Below are positions 1 through 9,089 of a stretch of 64,000 bases of DNA, in pieces; position 1 is the stretch's first letter, and each line of letters opens with the position of its first letter. Under the pieces are notes generated by a model. The model searched no databases and was not told the origin of the DNA. It saw only the letters and a program-made list of their open reading frames with translations. The stretch is from an uncultured Flavobacteriales bacterium (GTDB lineage Bacteria > Bacteroidota > Bacteroidia > Flavobacteriales_D > Crocinitomicaceae), in assembly GCA_903935095.1 (NCBI GenBank), contig CAIZQH010000025.1:22024-86023 (forward strand), given 5' to 3'. The position numbers and the translations under genes are program-made.

Positions 1-1
1 T

Positions 2-982
2 CTCATCTTGGTGGATGAAAACACGCACGATTATTGCCTCGAATACTTAATTACCAGTTTTCCGGAATTGGAACGCGCCGAAATCATGCTCTTGCCTTGC
101 GGGGAAGAAAACAAAGTGATGGAAGTGTGTTTTCAAGTTTGGCAGGCTTTCACCGAATACGGAGTTGGACGACAGGACCTTGTGATCAATCTTGGTGGTG
201 GAGTAGTAACAGATATGGGTGGATTCATAGCGTCTATTTACAAACGTGGCTTGTCCTTCATTCATGTACCGACTTCATTATTGGGAATGGTAGATGCAGC
301 AATCGGTGGGAAAAACGGCATTGATCTAAATGGATATAAAAATCAACTAGGGACGATTACACAACCAAATCGTGTGTTTATTGATACGGGATTTTTGTCA
401 ACACTACCAGCGGAAGAGATTTTTAACGGATACGCGGAAATGTTAAAGCACGCTTTAATTGGTGATGCAGACTTATGGGAGGAAATTCGCCACATTCAAT
501 CGGAAGAAGAACTCATCCAACAAGAGGTGATTGTGAAAGCGATTCGGGTGAAAACGAACATCATCGAACAAGATCCATTGGAAGGTGGCTTACGTAAAAA
601 GTTAAACTTTGGACATACTGTTGGACACGCTTTGGAATCGTATTTTTTGCCATCGACACCCGTTTCACACGGACACGCGGTCGCTTTGGGAATGATTGCT
701 GAATCGTTTCTATCCATGAAACGGGGCATGTTGAGCAAAGAAGTGTTCAAGGACATTGAAGAAACAATCATACGTTCATTTCCAATGATTACTTTAAATG
801 CAGACGATGTATCGCTTGTTATTTCTTTGATGTATCAAGATAAAAAGAATGTCGCAGGTGAAATTCGATCTTGTTTATTGGAAGGTGTCGGAAAATGCGT
901 CTATGATCAGTCGCTGAATGAGGAGGAAATAGGGGAGTCCCTGTTTCATTTGACATTGCTTCACAGTTCACAATCCAATTAA
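2..982 (+). CDS. aroB: 3-dehydroquinate synthase, 5' end outside window
   Basis: This enzyme converts DAHP to 3-dehydroquinate in the shikimate pathway, in the cytoplasm, using NAD and a divalent metal. The reading frame is open from base 2, so the N-terminus lies upstream of the window; about 326 residues are visible of a usual ~350. Clear family motifs are the glycine-rich GGGVVTDMGGF, then HVPTSLLGMVDAAIGGKNG, NGYAEMLKHALIGD, NFGHTVGHALE and HGHAVALGM. The Glu of GYAEMLKH and the His of the last two motifs are the family's metal ligands. It converges on the S46 peptidase gene across a strong hairpin. No damage is visible. The identification is very secure; only the start is missing. Confidence 0.97.
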   Translation, partial: LILVDENTHDYCLEYLITSFPELERAEIMLLPCGEENKVMEVCFQVWQAFTEYGVGRQDLVINLGGGVVTDMGGFIASIYKRGLSFIHVPTSLLGMVDAAIGGKNGIDLNGYKNQLGTITQPNRVFIDTGFLSTLPAEEIFNGYAEMLKHALIGDADLWEEIRHIQSEEELIQQEVIVKAIRVKTNIIEQDPLEGGLRKKLNFGHTVGHALESYFLPSTPVSHGHAVALGMIAESFLSMKRGMLSKEVFKDIEETIIRSFPMITLNADDVSLVISLMYQDKKNVAGEIRSCLLEGVGKCVYDQSLNEEEIGESLFHLTLLHSSQSN

Positions 983-1020
983 AAAGAAGCCCCCTGACGA
1001 TTCAGTCAGGGGGCTTCTTT
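983..1020. terminator. bidirectional rho-independent terminator
   Basis: A perfect 16-bp inverted repeat (983-998 with 1005-1020, 6-nt loop) has a GC core CCCCCTGAC, an A-run on one side and a T-run on the other. It starts right after the aroB stop and lies 20 bp from the stop of the convergent S46 peptidase gene, so it can end transcription from both sides. Confidence 0.95.
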
Positions 1021-1039
1021 CTTTTTATATGCTAATGAA

Positions 1040-3184
1040 TTAACGAATAATCGTCATTTCATCTACGATGTGTTTCGCTCCTGCGTATTTGTCGATGATG
1101 AACAATACGTAACGGATATCCACGTTGATGGTTTTTTGCAATTTCGTATCGAAGATTACATCTCCAGCCATTGCTTCGATGTTTCCATCGAATGCCAAAC
1201 CAATCAATTCACCTTTTCCATTTAGTACTGGAGAACCAGAGTTTCCACCAGTGATATCATTGTCTGTCAAGAAACATACAGGCATGTATCCCGCTTTATC
1301 TGCATATTCGCCGAAATCTTTCTTGTCGTTCAATTCCATCAAACGTTTTGGTAAGTCAAACTCTTCATCATTTGGTTTGTATTTGTTAATCGCTCCTTGA
1401 AGGGTTGTGTAGTAGTTGTATTTCGCATCGTTGCGTTTGTCCGCAGGCAATGCGCTTACATTTCCGTAAGTCAAACGCAAGGTACTGTTTGCATCTGGGT
1501 ATTGAATAGGACTCATTCCTGACTCACGAAGTCCAGCCACCAATAAACGGAATGATTTCGAATAATCATCGGTCATTTTGATTAACTCTTCCGAACGGAA
1601 CATTAAGTGTGATGTAATGTCCGCTGACAATTTCATCAATGGATCGTTCGTCAAAGCTGCTTCGCTTGGTAATTCCAAGAATGCCAACATGCGCTCTTTC
1701 GAAGCTAGGATGGACATCGCGAATGCTGCGTTGATTTCGTTTGCCACGGAGCCGTCTTTGTACATTTCTTCTACTGCCGGAACCAATTTGTATCCTGCTT
1801 TTTGAGCGTACAAGTTCAATCCGTCAATCAAGATATCGATTTCTGCTGGAATGAACGTCAATTCGAAAAATTCCTTGATTGCAGCTGTTAATCCAGCTTT
1901 CATCTCTGCACGTTTCACTGCATCTGCTTTCGCGTATGCTTGAAGTTGTCCACCTAGTGAACGACTAATTCCTGCGTAATCTGAGAAACGGAAAACGATT
2001 TGTAAGTAATTGTCGTGACGAGATTTTTCGTTCGTTGCCGCGTAGAACTTGTTGATTGTTTCCACAACTGTTCCGTATTTATCTTTGTTTGCTGGCTTGT
2101 TTGCCCACGTATTGAATTTCGCTTCGTTTTTTGCTTTGTCAGCAGCCGTTTGGAATTTCGTTAAAGCATCAATCATTCCTTGACGGTTTTTCCAGTAATT
2201 AGCGATGCGTGCATATTTAGAAGCGTAGTTCAAACGAACATCGTCATTTTTGTCCATGTATTTTTTCATGGCATCCATACTTGATTTAGAAGCTTCTACC
2301 CAAGCTGGATAAGCGAATTTTACGTTTTGGTCAATTCCACCTGCAGGTAACCAACGGTTGGTTCTTCCTGGGTATCCTAAAATCATCGCAAAATCACCGT
2401 CTTGAATTCCTTTGATGTTAACCGGTAAGTGGTGTTTTGGATGCAATGGAACATTTGCTGTAGAATAGTCAGCTGGATTCCCGCTAGCGTCAGCGTAAAC
2501 GCGGAACATCGAGAAGTCTCCCGTATGACGTGGCCATTCCCAGTTGTCTGTGTCCCCACCGAATTTACCAATGTTGTTTGGAGGCGTACCTACCAAACGA
2601 ACATCTTTAAAATCTTGATAAACGAAGTAGTAGAATTCATTTCCTTGGAAGAACGAACGAACACTTACCGTATATTTTCCACCTTCGCTGTTTTCTTTCT
2701 CAATCGCAGCGATTTCTTCTTTAATCACTTTCTCACGCTCTGCTTCCGTCATTTGATCATTGACTTTACCTAGAATTCGTTTGCTGACATCGTCCATGCG
2801 AACGAAAAATCGCACGTAAAGTGATTTAGGTTTCATTTCCTCTTGGCGCGTTGCTGCCCAGTATCCATTGGTCAAATAATCTTTCTCTGGTGTTGATAAT
2901 TCTGCAATAGCATCGAATCCACAATGGTGATTTGTCAAAATCAATCCATCTTTGGAAATGATTTCAGCGGTACATCCACCGTTGAATTGGACAACAGCAT
3001 CTTTAATCGAAGAATGGTTGATGCTGTAGATTTCTTCCGTCGTCAACTGCAATCCCAACTTCTCCATATCTCTGTGATTTAGACGTTCAATGAACATCAA
3101 AAACCACATTCCTTCGTCCGCACGAACGAAAAAGCCTACGAACAAAGCGATGGCTAAAAAAGTACTTTTTAAACGTGTATTCAT
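1040..3184 (-). CDS. S46 family dipeptidyl-peptidase (DPP7/DPP11 type)
   Basis: A secreted or periplasmic serine peptidase of family S46 that removes dipeptides from peptide N-termini, feeding amino-acid catabolism. With the start at 3184 the protein has 714 residues, close to the family norm, and opens with a signal peptide (MNTRLKSTF, hydrophobic core, cut near VRADEG). An upstream in-frame ATG would add 28 residues ahead of the signal peptide, so I reject it. The catalytic His lies in TNHHCG (about residues 85-89) and the Ser in GGNSGSP (Ser649). Eighteen residues after the Ser lies Gly667 in AFDGN. At the equivalent position P. gingivalis DPP7 has Gly and DPP11 has Arg, so a preference for hydrophobic rather than acidic P1 residues is inferred. 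Confidence 0.93.
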   Translation of the reverse strand: MNTRLKSTFLAIALFVGFFVRADEGMWFLMFIERLNHRDMEKLGLQLTTEEIYSINHSSIKDAVVQFNGGCTAEIISKDGLILTNHHCGFDAIAELSTPEKDYLTNGYWAATRQEEMKPKSLYVRFFVRMDDVSKRILGKVNDQMTEAEREKVIKEEIAAIEKENSEGGKYTVSVRSFFQGNEFYYFVYQDFKDVRLVGTPPNNIGKFGGDTDNWEWPRHTGDFSMFRVYADASGNPADYSTANVPLHPKHHLPVNIKGIQDGDFAMILGYPGRTNRWLPAGGIDQNVKFAYPAWVEASKSSMDAMKKYMDKNDDVRLNYASKYARIANYWKNRQGMIDALTKFQTAADKAKNEAKFNTWANKPANKDKYGTVVETINKFYAATNEKSRHDNYLQIVFRFSDYAGISRSLGGQLQAYAKADAVKRAEMKAGLTAAIKEFFELTFIPAEIDILIDGLNLYAQKAGYKLVPAVEEMYKDGSVANEINAAFAMSILASKERMLAFLELPSEAALTNDPLMKLSADITSHLMFRSEELIKMTDDYSKSFRLLVAGLRESGMSPIQYPDANSTLRLTYGNVSALPADKRNDAKYNYYTTLQGAINKYKPNDEEFDLPKRLMELNDKKDFGEYADKAGYMPVCFLTDNDITGGNSGSPVLNGKGELIGLAFDGNIEAMAGDVIFDTKLQKTINVDIRYVLFIIDKYAGAKHIVDEMTIIR

Positions 3185-3325
3185 TTGTATAGTTTTTTGA
3201 AGGGCTAATTTACGGATTTCAAACCAAGGAAAAAAAAGGACTTTTCCACAATTTTTGGAGCGAAACATGAATAATCAAAAATGCTTAAATAGCAGTAAAT
3301 AATGATTCAAAAACGTAGATATTAA

Positions 3326-3859
3326 TTACTTTTTGATTGACTTCAGTTTCATTTTTAGACCAACACTGAATATTAGTGACCTCCCTTGATTAATGAAATC
3401 GTAATTTTCGCCGAAATGTCCATAATAGGTATCCTTCCAATGATCAGCGTAAAGTTCATTTTTTGAAAAAAGGATAAATTGCTGGTTGATTGGATATTCG
3501 ACATGAAGTCCGAGCAACCAACCGTAATTACCAGAAGTCCGAACGAATCCACCCGCAGCGGGACAAATCCTTAGTTTCTCGCCAATGATGAGTTTCAAAT
3601 AGATGGGTTCCGTGAAGGTCGCATACGTTTTATCAAACAAGACAAATGGATCCGTATTGATGGAAAAGTAAGCGTGCTTCGGACGGAATTCGAAGTTTAC
3701 ACCAACGGAATAATAGTTGCTGCCTTGACAGGGCAAATACCCGAGATTTAAACCTGCGTTGAATTCTTGTGCATTTGAATAAAAGGTAGACATGAAAATA
3801 GTGCAGAGGACGAATGGATTTCGAAAATACCGTAGAAAAATGAAAGGTATAAATGTCAT
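3326..3859 (-). CDS. hypothetical exported protein, outer-membrane-barrel-like
   Basis: I do not recognise a named family. The 177-residue product starts with a hydrophobic segment ending in FYSNAQEF, consistent with a Sec signal peptide (YSNAQ is a typical Bacteroidetes cleavage context). The rest alternates polar and aromatic residues (for example YSVGVNFEFRPKHAYFSI) and ends SLIFSVGLKMKLKSIKK, resembling strands of a small outer-membrane beta-barrel. It lies between the S46 peptidase gene and a toxin-antitoxin pair, all on the minus strand, but with gaps that do not demand an operon. Export is well supported; function is unknown. Confidence 0.6.
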   Translation of the reverse strand: MTFIPFIFLRYFRNPFVLCTIFMSTFYSNAQEFNAGLNLGYLPCQGSNYYSVGVNFEFRPKHAYFSINTDPFVLFDKTYATFTEPIYLKLIIGEKLRICPAAGGFVRTSGNYGWLLGLHVEYPINQQFILFSKNELYADHWKDTYYGHFGENYDFINQGRSLIFSVGLKMKLKSIKK

Positions 3860-3898
3860 ATTTGAACTTATTAAATGGATATGCTAAAAACAGTTTTC

Positions 3899-4213
3899 CT
3901 ATTCTCCAACGCTAATATGAAGGTTTGGAAGTTCTACTTGAAGCTTAATTTTTGCTTTAAGTGCACTAAAAACCCTTAACAAGGTATCCATTGTAACGTT
4001 ACTTGCATTGTTCTCAATTCGTGAAATTTGTGCTTTTTGAACACCAATTAATTTCCCGAGTTCTTCCTGTGTCATGTTTCGGTTTTGTCGAGTTTGCTTA
4101 ATTGCTTTGCCTATAAGATCCATTTGAAGTTCGTACTCAAAAACATCTCTTTCCGTTGAGCCTTTTTTGCCAATCAATTTATCCTGTACCTCGTCTAAAG
4201 TATATGTTTTCAT
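3899..4213 (-). CDS. XRE-family antitoxin (HigA/RelB-type)
   Basis: A 104-residue DNA-binding protein with a helix-turn-helix of the Cro/CI type near residues 38-75 (RQNRNMTQEELGKLIG, then AQISRIENNASNVTMDTL). Such proteins neutralise the toxin encoded beside them and repress the shared promoter. The start codon overlaps the upstream toxin stop by 4 nt, so the two are translationally coupled, toxin first, as in higBA loci. The N-terminal 35 residues probably contact the toxin (inferred). No damage is visible. Confidence in the antitoxin role rests mainly on the gene order. Confidence 0.85.
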   Translation of the reverse strand: MKTYTLDEVQDKLIGKKGSTERDVFEYELQMDLIGKAIKQTRQNRNMTQEELGKLIGVQKAQISRIENNASNVTMDTLLRVFSALKAKIKLQVELPNLHISVGE

Positions 4214-4575
4214 ATCCTGTTATTTTTAATTTTCTTTTCTTCTAAATATTTTGTCCTAATGCGAATTGCTTTCTCAATTTCGTTTTCGGGTACTTTACTT
4301 CTTTTTTTAATAAATCCATGAGTAGAGACAACCAAGGTATCCAATCCTGAAGTTTTGTCCCAAAATGCAAGGAGCCGGTATTGATGACCTTGATAAAGTG
4401 TTCGAAACTCCCAAATATCGTTTGAGAGTTTTTTAAAAAGTTCCGAGTCAATCTCAACTTGAGATTTACGAATGTTGTAAAGGATCTTTTCATAATGTTT
4501 GCGTTCCAAACTGCTTAAAAAGGCAAACGCCTCCTCTAGAAAAAGTATTTCAAAATGTTTTTGCATCGAATACAC
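4210..4575 (-). CDS. RelE/HigB-type toxin (Gp49-like family)
   Basis: A 121-residue protein of the phage-derived Gp49-like/HigB group, ribosome-dependent mRNA interferases. Recognisable parts are the N-terminal strand FEILFLEEAFAFL, the core DIWEFRTLYQGHQYRLLAFWD, and the C-terminal GFIKKRSKVPENEIEKAIRI; the basic-plus-aromatic pattern around EFR and YR fits the toxin active surface. A second Met at residue 4 is an alternative start (4566). It overlaps the antitoxin gene by 4 nt. Unlike the toxin at 57.6 kb, this copy is intact, so the locus is probably a working type II toxin-antitoxin system. Confidence 0.87.
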   Translation of the reverse strand: MYSMQKHFEILFLEEAFAFLSSLERKHYEKILYNIRKSQVEIDSELFKKLSNDIWEFRTLYQGHQYRLLAFWDKTSGLDTLVVSTHGFIKKRSKVPENEIEKAIRIRTKYLEEKKIKNNRI

Positions 4576-5028
<453 letters not shown>

Positions 5029-5712
5029 TTATTTCACCGCAATTCCGTAGCTAATGTATTTCCATTTGTCTGGACAGATTTTATTCAATAGGAACTCGTC
5101 CATTGATGACAGTAAATTTCGCTGATTTTCATTTCTACCAAATGTAGCAAGCACACCAGTGGTTTTAATTTTGTACGATGAAAAGTCTATAAGGAATTCT
5201 TCTATTTCCTTAACGGAAACATATCTCCAATCAGTCCCCCATTTAACGAATCGTTTTCTCAAGAATTGGTGAAAAGGAGAGGCAATGAGATTTTCAGCAA
5301 ATAAAAGTTTTCCACCTGGTTTCAAGGCTTTATATATTTCATTGAAAACCTTATGTTGAATTTGATAATTATCATTTCTTCCTATACCTCCAATAATTGA
5401 TTTGAATACGATAACATCGAAATGATTTTCATACGGAATATCCGTTGCATCAATATCTTGGTAAGTAATAAGTGAAGTAATATCATATCTAAGGTGAAGC
5501 TTTTCCGCTGTTTTTTGCACATCCTTTAAGTCAGAGCAAACGATATTTTTTCCTTTTAAGGCTAGCCAAAGCGAAAGTCCCCCTTCGTGTCCACCAAGTT
5601 CAAGTCCATTCTGAATTTTATCCCATTCTAAATGGCTTTCCCAATAGGAGAGGGCTTTTGACCAAGATTTAATGTCCCATTTAATGATGTCTTTTTGTAA
5701 TTCTTTTGTCAT
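5029..5712 (-). CDS. class I SAM-dependent methyltransferase
   Basis: A 227-residue cytoplasmic methyltransferase with a Rossmann-like SAM-binding fold. Motif I is LELGGHEGGLSLWLA (about residues 38-52), followed by an acidic residue at the end of strand 2 (VCSDL), the DIDATDIPY segment, and motif IV-like FDVIVFKSIIGG; LKPGGKLLFAE is the usual post-motif strand. The substrate cannot be read from the sequence. It stands alone on the minus strand, upstream of a microsatellite and downstream of a Crp-type regulator with a 164-bp gap. A small-molecule or lipid methyltransferase seems more likely than an RNA enzyme, but this is inference. Confidence 0.85.
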   Translation of the reverse strand: MTKELQKDIIKWDIKSWSKALSYWESHLEWDKIQNGLELGGHEGGLSLWLALKGKNIVCSDLKDVQKTAEKLHLRYDITSLITYQDIDATDIPYENHFDVIVFKSIIGGIGRNDNYQIQHKVFNEIYKALKPGGKLLFAENLIASPFHQFLRKRFVKWGTDWRYVSVKEIEEFLIDFSSYKIKTTGVLATFGRNENQRNLLSSMDEFLLNKICPDKWKYISYGIAVK

Positions 5713-5876
5713 GATGTAGTGTTTTCTATTGCTTCTTTTAGCTATGAAACCAAAATTGAACCTCGCAAAGCATCATATGGTGAAATTTAAACTCAAATAT
5801 TGATTCATTCTTTAGTTTCATAAATTTAAACATTTTTTTTAAAAAATACGGGGGGTTGCGCTATCCGCTCCTTCGT

Positions 5877-6470
5877 TCACTTCTTATACAACAACTTCTT
5901 CATCCGACTCAATGACTCCGGTAAGATTCCCAAATACGATGCGATTTGATGCTGTGGAACCAATTGTTCAATGCCTGGGTGACGTTGGATCAATTCCTTG
6001 TAGCGTTCTTCTGCGTTTGCGGAAATGGTGAGTAAAAAACGATTTTGAAGGACTGCCAAAGTGCGCTGAGCCATGATTCTGAAAAGTCGTTCAAGTGGTG
6101 GGACTTCAGTAAAAAGCCATTCCAAATCATCTTTGGTGAAGGAAAGAATGTGGCTATCTTCCATCGCTTGGATGTTCATGTTTGTGGCTTCTTGACTATG
6201 GAAAGAGGCAATGTCTCCAACCCACCAGTCTTTGAATCCAAAATACAATACGTGTTCGGAAGCTTTTTGATCGATGAAAAACACACGAAACGTTCCTTCC
6301 ACAATGAATCCCTGCGAATAACATTCGTCGCCTTCCCGCAAGAAAAGTTCTTTTCTTTTTAACTTTTGTAAATGAAAACGACTTTTAATTAGGGCCTCGT
6401 GTTCTGGTGTAATACTGATTTTTTGCTTGATGTAATCAATCAGTTGGTGGTGTGCAATTTCTTCGGTCAT
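5877..6470 (-). CDS. Crp/Fnr-family transcriptional regulator
   Basis: A cytoplasmic regulator with an N-terminal cyclic-nucleotide-binding-like beta-roll (roughly residues 25-125; FLREGDECYSQGFIVEGTFRVFF) and a C-terminal helix-turn-helix near QIASYLGILPESLSRMKKLL. This is the compact Bacteroidetes form, about 197 residues, with a shortened DNA-binding domain. I place the start at 6470 (MTEEIAHHQ), 2 nt after the upstream rRNA-methylase stop; an in-frame ATG at 6506 would add 12 residues and overlap that gene. Cotranscription with the methylase is likely. The ligand is unknown. Confidence 0.88.
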   Translation of the reverse strand: MTEEIAHHQLIDYIKQKISITPEHEALIKSRFHLQKLKRKELFLREGDECYSQGFIVEGTFRVFFIDQKASEHVLYFGFKDWWVGDIASFHSQEATNMNIQAMEDSHILSFTKDDLEWLFTEVPPLERLFRIMAQRTLAVLQNRFLLTISANAEERYKELIQRHPGIEQLVPQHQIASYLGILPESLSRMKKLLYKK

Positions 6471-6472
6471 GA

Positions 6473-7801
6473 CTAATTTCTTGGGATATTCATTCGGATT
6501 CGCCACTCTTTTGGATGGGAATTGTTAAATCGATTTCCTAAATGCTTGATGATTCCAATTTGATGTCCTTCGTGAGTGAGTAAGGTATAGCCCTGTTTTC
6601 CTTCGAGTGGAAAGGTATCCCCATGCAAGTACTGTAAAGCTTCTTGTCTGCTCAATTCAATGCTCGGTATGTTCGGATTTAAGGAGAAATTCAAGGCCAA
6701 TTCAATTTCCAACTGCCATCCTTTTCGTTGCTCTGTCGCTAGTTGTGTTCCGCGTTTCATCCACTTTAGGACATTACTGATTTCATCGTAACGCGCGCCA
6801 CAAAATTCCGTGGTGGCGTAAATTTCTTCTGCTTCTTTGAAGTAAATATGGGAAAATGTCGGGCTTAAAGTTATCGGAAATAGCTGCTCTTCTAAAAATG
6901 TCAATTTGCCCGATTTCCGCTTGTTTTGACCTGAAAAAGACCTTTTTTGGAGTAAAACAGCGTAAAAACCTTCACTTTTTGCAATTCCTGGGATAAAGTG
7001 ATATCCGTATTCGTTGACATCTGGCGTTAATCCATCGAAGAATGGAATAGAAACAATTTCCGCATCGTGTTCTTCTAGGAAGGAAGCGATGCATGCTTCG
7101 TTTTCCGCTGGATTAAACGTACAGGTCGAGTAGAGTAGGTAGCCGTGTTCTTTCAAACTTGGCCATACGGATTTTAAGATATCTGCTTGACGAACAGCAC
7201 AATGTGCAGCGCTTTCCAAACTCCATTCCAAGCGCGCATTTGGATCCTTGCGAAACATTCCCTCACCGGAACAAGGTGCATCGACCAAAATAAAATCGAA
7301 GTAGGAGTGAAGCTTTTCAAAATCCGCCGGAGCATTGTTACTCACAAACGTATTCGAATATCCCCATTTCGTCAACGTTTCCGCCAGAATGTAGGCGCGG
7401 GAACGAATGATTTCGTTGGAAATCAGCATCCCACGGTTATCTAAGTAACTCGCTAACAAGGTGCTTTTCCCACCTGGAGCAGCACATAAGTCTAATAAAA
7501 CTGGATTTTTCGGAAGTTCAATGCTTCGAACGATGGCATCAATGTACATCGATCCTGCTTCTTGTGGATAATAGGTTCCGGCGTGAAAAAGTGGGTCCAG
7601 CGTAAAGGAAGGACGTTCTTTCAAATAGCGTCCATCTGGACACCAAGAAACGACCTCTTCCGTCTCAAATTGTGTGGGTTTCTTTCTGGGATTCAAGCGT
7701 ATCGAAATAGGTGACTCGGTGTCTAGGGACTGAATCAGTGGTGTTTGTCCCAGTGGACCAGCTTCGATGCGTGCGACAAAATCTTTCGGCAGTGGAATCA
7801 T
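6473..7801 (-). CDS. RsmB/RsmF (NSUN)-type RNA cytosine-C5 methyltransferase
   Basis: A 442-residue SAM-dependent m5C RNA methyltransferase, probably acting on 16S rRNA as RsmF does. Family signatures are LDLCAAPGGKSTLLA (motif I), VDAPCSGEGMFRKD with the release cysteine, and YSTCTFNPAENE with the catalytic cysteine. The last ~150 residues form the RsmF-like C-terminal extension that includes a PUA-like RNA-binding part (for example YLHGDTFPLEGKQGYTLL). It lies 16 bp after tilS and leads into the Crp-type gene, giving a pabB-tilS-methylase-crp series. The enzyme class is secure; the exact rRNA position is inferred. Confidence 0.92.
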   Translation of the reverse strand: MIPLPKDFVARIEAGPLGQTPLIQSLDTESPISIRLNPRKKPTQFETEEVVSWCPDGRYLKERPSFTLDPLFHAGTYYPQEAGSMYIDAIVRSIELPKNPVLLDLCAAPGGKSTLLASYLDNRGMLISNEIIRSRAYILAETLTKWGYSNTFVSNNAPADFEKLHSYFDFILVDAPCSGEGMFRKDPNARLEWSLESAAHCAVRQADILKSVWPSLKEHGYLLYSTCTFNPAENEACIASFLEEHDAEIVSIPFFDGLTPDVNEYGYHFIPGIAKSEGFYAVLLQKRSFSGQNKRKSGKLTFLEEQLFPITLSPTFSHIYFKEAEEIYATTEFCGARYDEISNVLKWMKRGTQLATEQRKGWQLEIELALNFSLNPNIPSIELSRQEALQYLHGDTFPLEGKQGYTLLTHEGHQIGIIKHLGNRFNNSHPKEWRIRMNIPRN

Positions 7802-7805
7802 GAGC

Positions 7806-7813
7806 TAAAAGTA
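7806..7813 (-). promoter_or_regulatory. candidate -7 box TACTTTTA, 4 nt before the ATG
   Basis: On the minus strand TACTTTTA is followed by exactly 4 nt and then the ATG of the RNA methylase. It differs from the Bacteroidetes TAnnTTTG box only at the last base, and the same spacing recurs at other genes of this window (see findings). It could be an internal, leaderless promoter within the pabB-tilS series. Confidence 0.45.
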
Positions 7814-7817
7814 CCGA

Positions 7818-9089
7818 TTATTGTTGAAATTCGATACGAACAATGAGCTTCGATTCATCGTTTGCAATGCTTCTTCGATCAATGCGGTGTGAGATGCAAC
7901 AAATGATTTTTTCATCATCACAGAGAACAAATCGTCCATGTTTTTCACTTGCTGGAACATGGTCATCTTTGAGGATGTCAGAGATAAGTTTAGAACCCTT
8001 TAATCCGACAGGTTGCATGCGGTCTCCTTTTGTCCATGGACGAACATACAACTCTCCAACAAGCTTGGATTGATCCAAAAACAAGGTGTTTTTATCGAAT
8101 TCACTTGGAAGTTCAGTGATGAATTGAGCTTGAAAAGTAGGCGTAGAGAAGGAGTCGGGAATGGCAGGGATGAAGCGTAAGCAATCGCGTTCCTTTACGA
8201 TGGATTGAAAAGGTCCTTCATTGGCTTTCCAACTCAATCGTTTCCCTACTTCACTTTGGATAAGTTCAGGAATTTTCTTTGTAAAAACAAGGGGGATAGT
8301 TAAGATCTTTAAAACCTCAACTAATTTATAATCAGGTATATTAATTACCTCAGTTAATGCAATAGTTTCGTTATTTCGAATTCCATTAAGAACTGTATCA
8401 ATTTCTGCTTGGTTTTCCTCCAATGTGGATTGAAAAAAACCTTGAATGCGTTGAACGGAGTCCCGCAAATTGGGAATTTCCTCTTCCAACGCTGGAAGTA
8501 ATTTCAAGCGAAAAAGGTTCCGTAAATACTTCGTGCTTAGGTTACTGGAGTCATCTCGCCATTTCAGATGAAGTTCATTTGATAGTTCAGTAAGTTCCTT
8601 TCGTGAAAAGGGTAAGAGTGGACGAATAATTCGCCCATTTTTCTCCAGCATTCCTTGTAATCCCGACATACCCGAACCTCGATATAACTGTAACCAAAAT
8701 GTTTCTAGTTGATCATCTTGGTGCTGTGCCACCAGTAAAAAGGAATTAGGTACACGACTCAAGTGTGTCTGAAAAAAGTCGTAGCGTTCAGTTCTAGCGA
8801 AATTTTGTAGGTTTCCTCCGTGAATTAGTTTTTCTTTTAGTTCAACGCGGTGAACGTGACTTGGAATCGCGTATGTTTGACAGTAGTCTTCTACAAACGC
8901 CTGATCTTTATCACTTTCTTCTCCGCGCAATTGATAGTTGACATGAAGTACAGTAACGGCAAGTGAATTTCTACGACATAGTTCCAATAAGAGCATCGAA
9001 TCGTGTCCGCCGCTTACTGCTAAAAAGTAGTGTGGAGCAGGATGTTTTTCAATGAAGGATTGGAAGTACGTCAGGAACTTATTCAGCAT
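7818..9089 (-). CDS. tilS: tRNA(Ile)-lysidine synthetase
   Basis: TilS adds lysine to C34 of the tRNA-Ile that reads AUA, an essential ATP-dependent step in the cytoplasm. The PP-loop ATPase motif AVSGGHDSMLLLEL lies near the N-terminus and is followed by typical segments HVNYQLRGEESDKDQAFV, ARTERYDFF and LVAQHQDDQLETFWLQLYRGSGMSGL. The C-terminal part carries the TilS substrate-binding domain (VRPWTKGDRMQPVGLKGSKL). I prefer the ATG at 9089 (MLNKFL); another in-frame ATG at 9098 adds three residues. Either overlaps the end of pabB, so the genes are coupled. Confidence 0.96.
   Translation of the reverse strand: MLNKFLTYFQSFIEKHPAPHYFLAVSGGHDSMLLLELCRRNSLAVTVLHVNYQLRGEESDKDQAFVEDYCQTYAIPSHVHRVELKEKLIHGGNLQNFARTERYDFFQTHLSRVPNSFLLVAQHQDDQLETFWLQLYRGSGMSGLQGMLEKNGRIIRPLLPFSRKELTELSNELHLKWRDDSSNLSTKYLRNLFRLKLLPALEEEIPNLRDSVQRIQGFFQSTLEENQAEIDTVLNGIRNNETIALTEVINIPDYKLVEVLKILTIPLVFTKKIPELIQSEVGKRLSWKANEGPFQSIVKERDCLRFIPAIPDSFSTPTFQAQFITELPSEFDKNTLFLDQSKLVGELYVRPWTKGDRMQPVGLKGSKLISDILKDDHVPASEKHGRFVLCDDEKIICCISHRIDRRSIANDESKLIVRIEFQQ

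Noticed and set aside
5838..5876. GGGGGGTTGCGCTATCCGCTC sequence after the Crp-type gene
   Set aside because: Looks like a repeat known from flavobacterial intergenic DNA, but only one copy occurs in this window, so no repeat can be shown.
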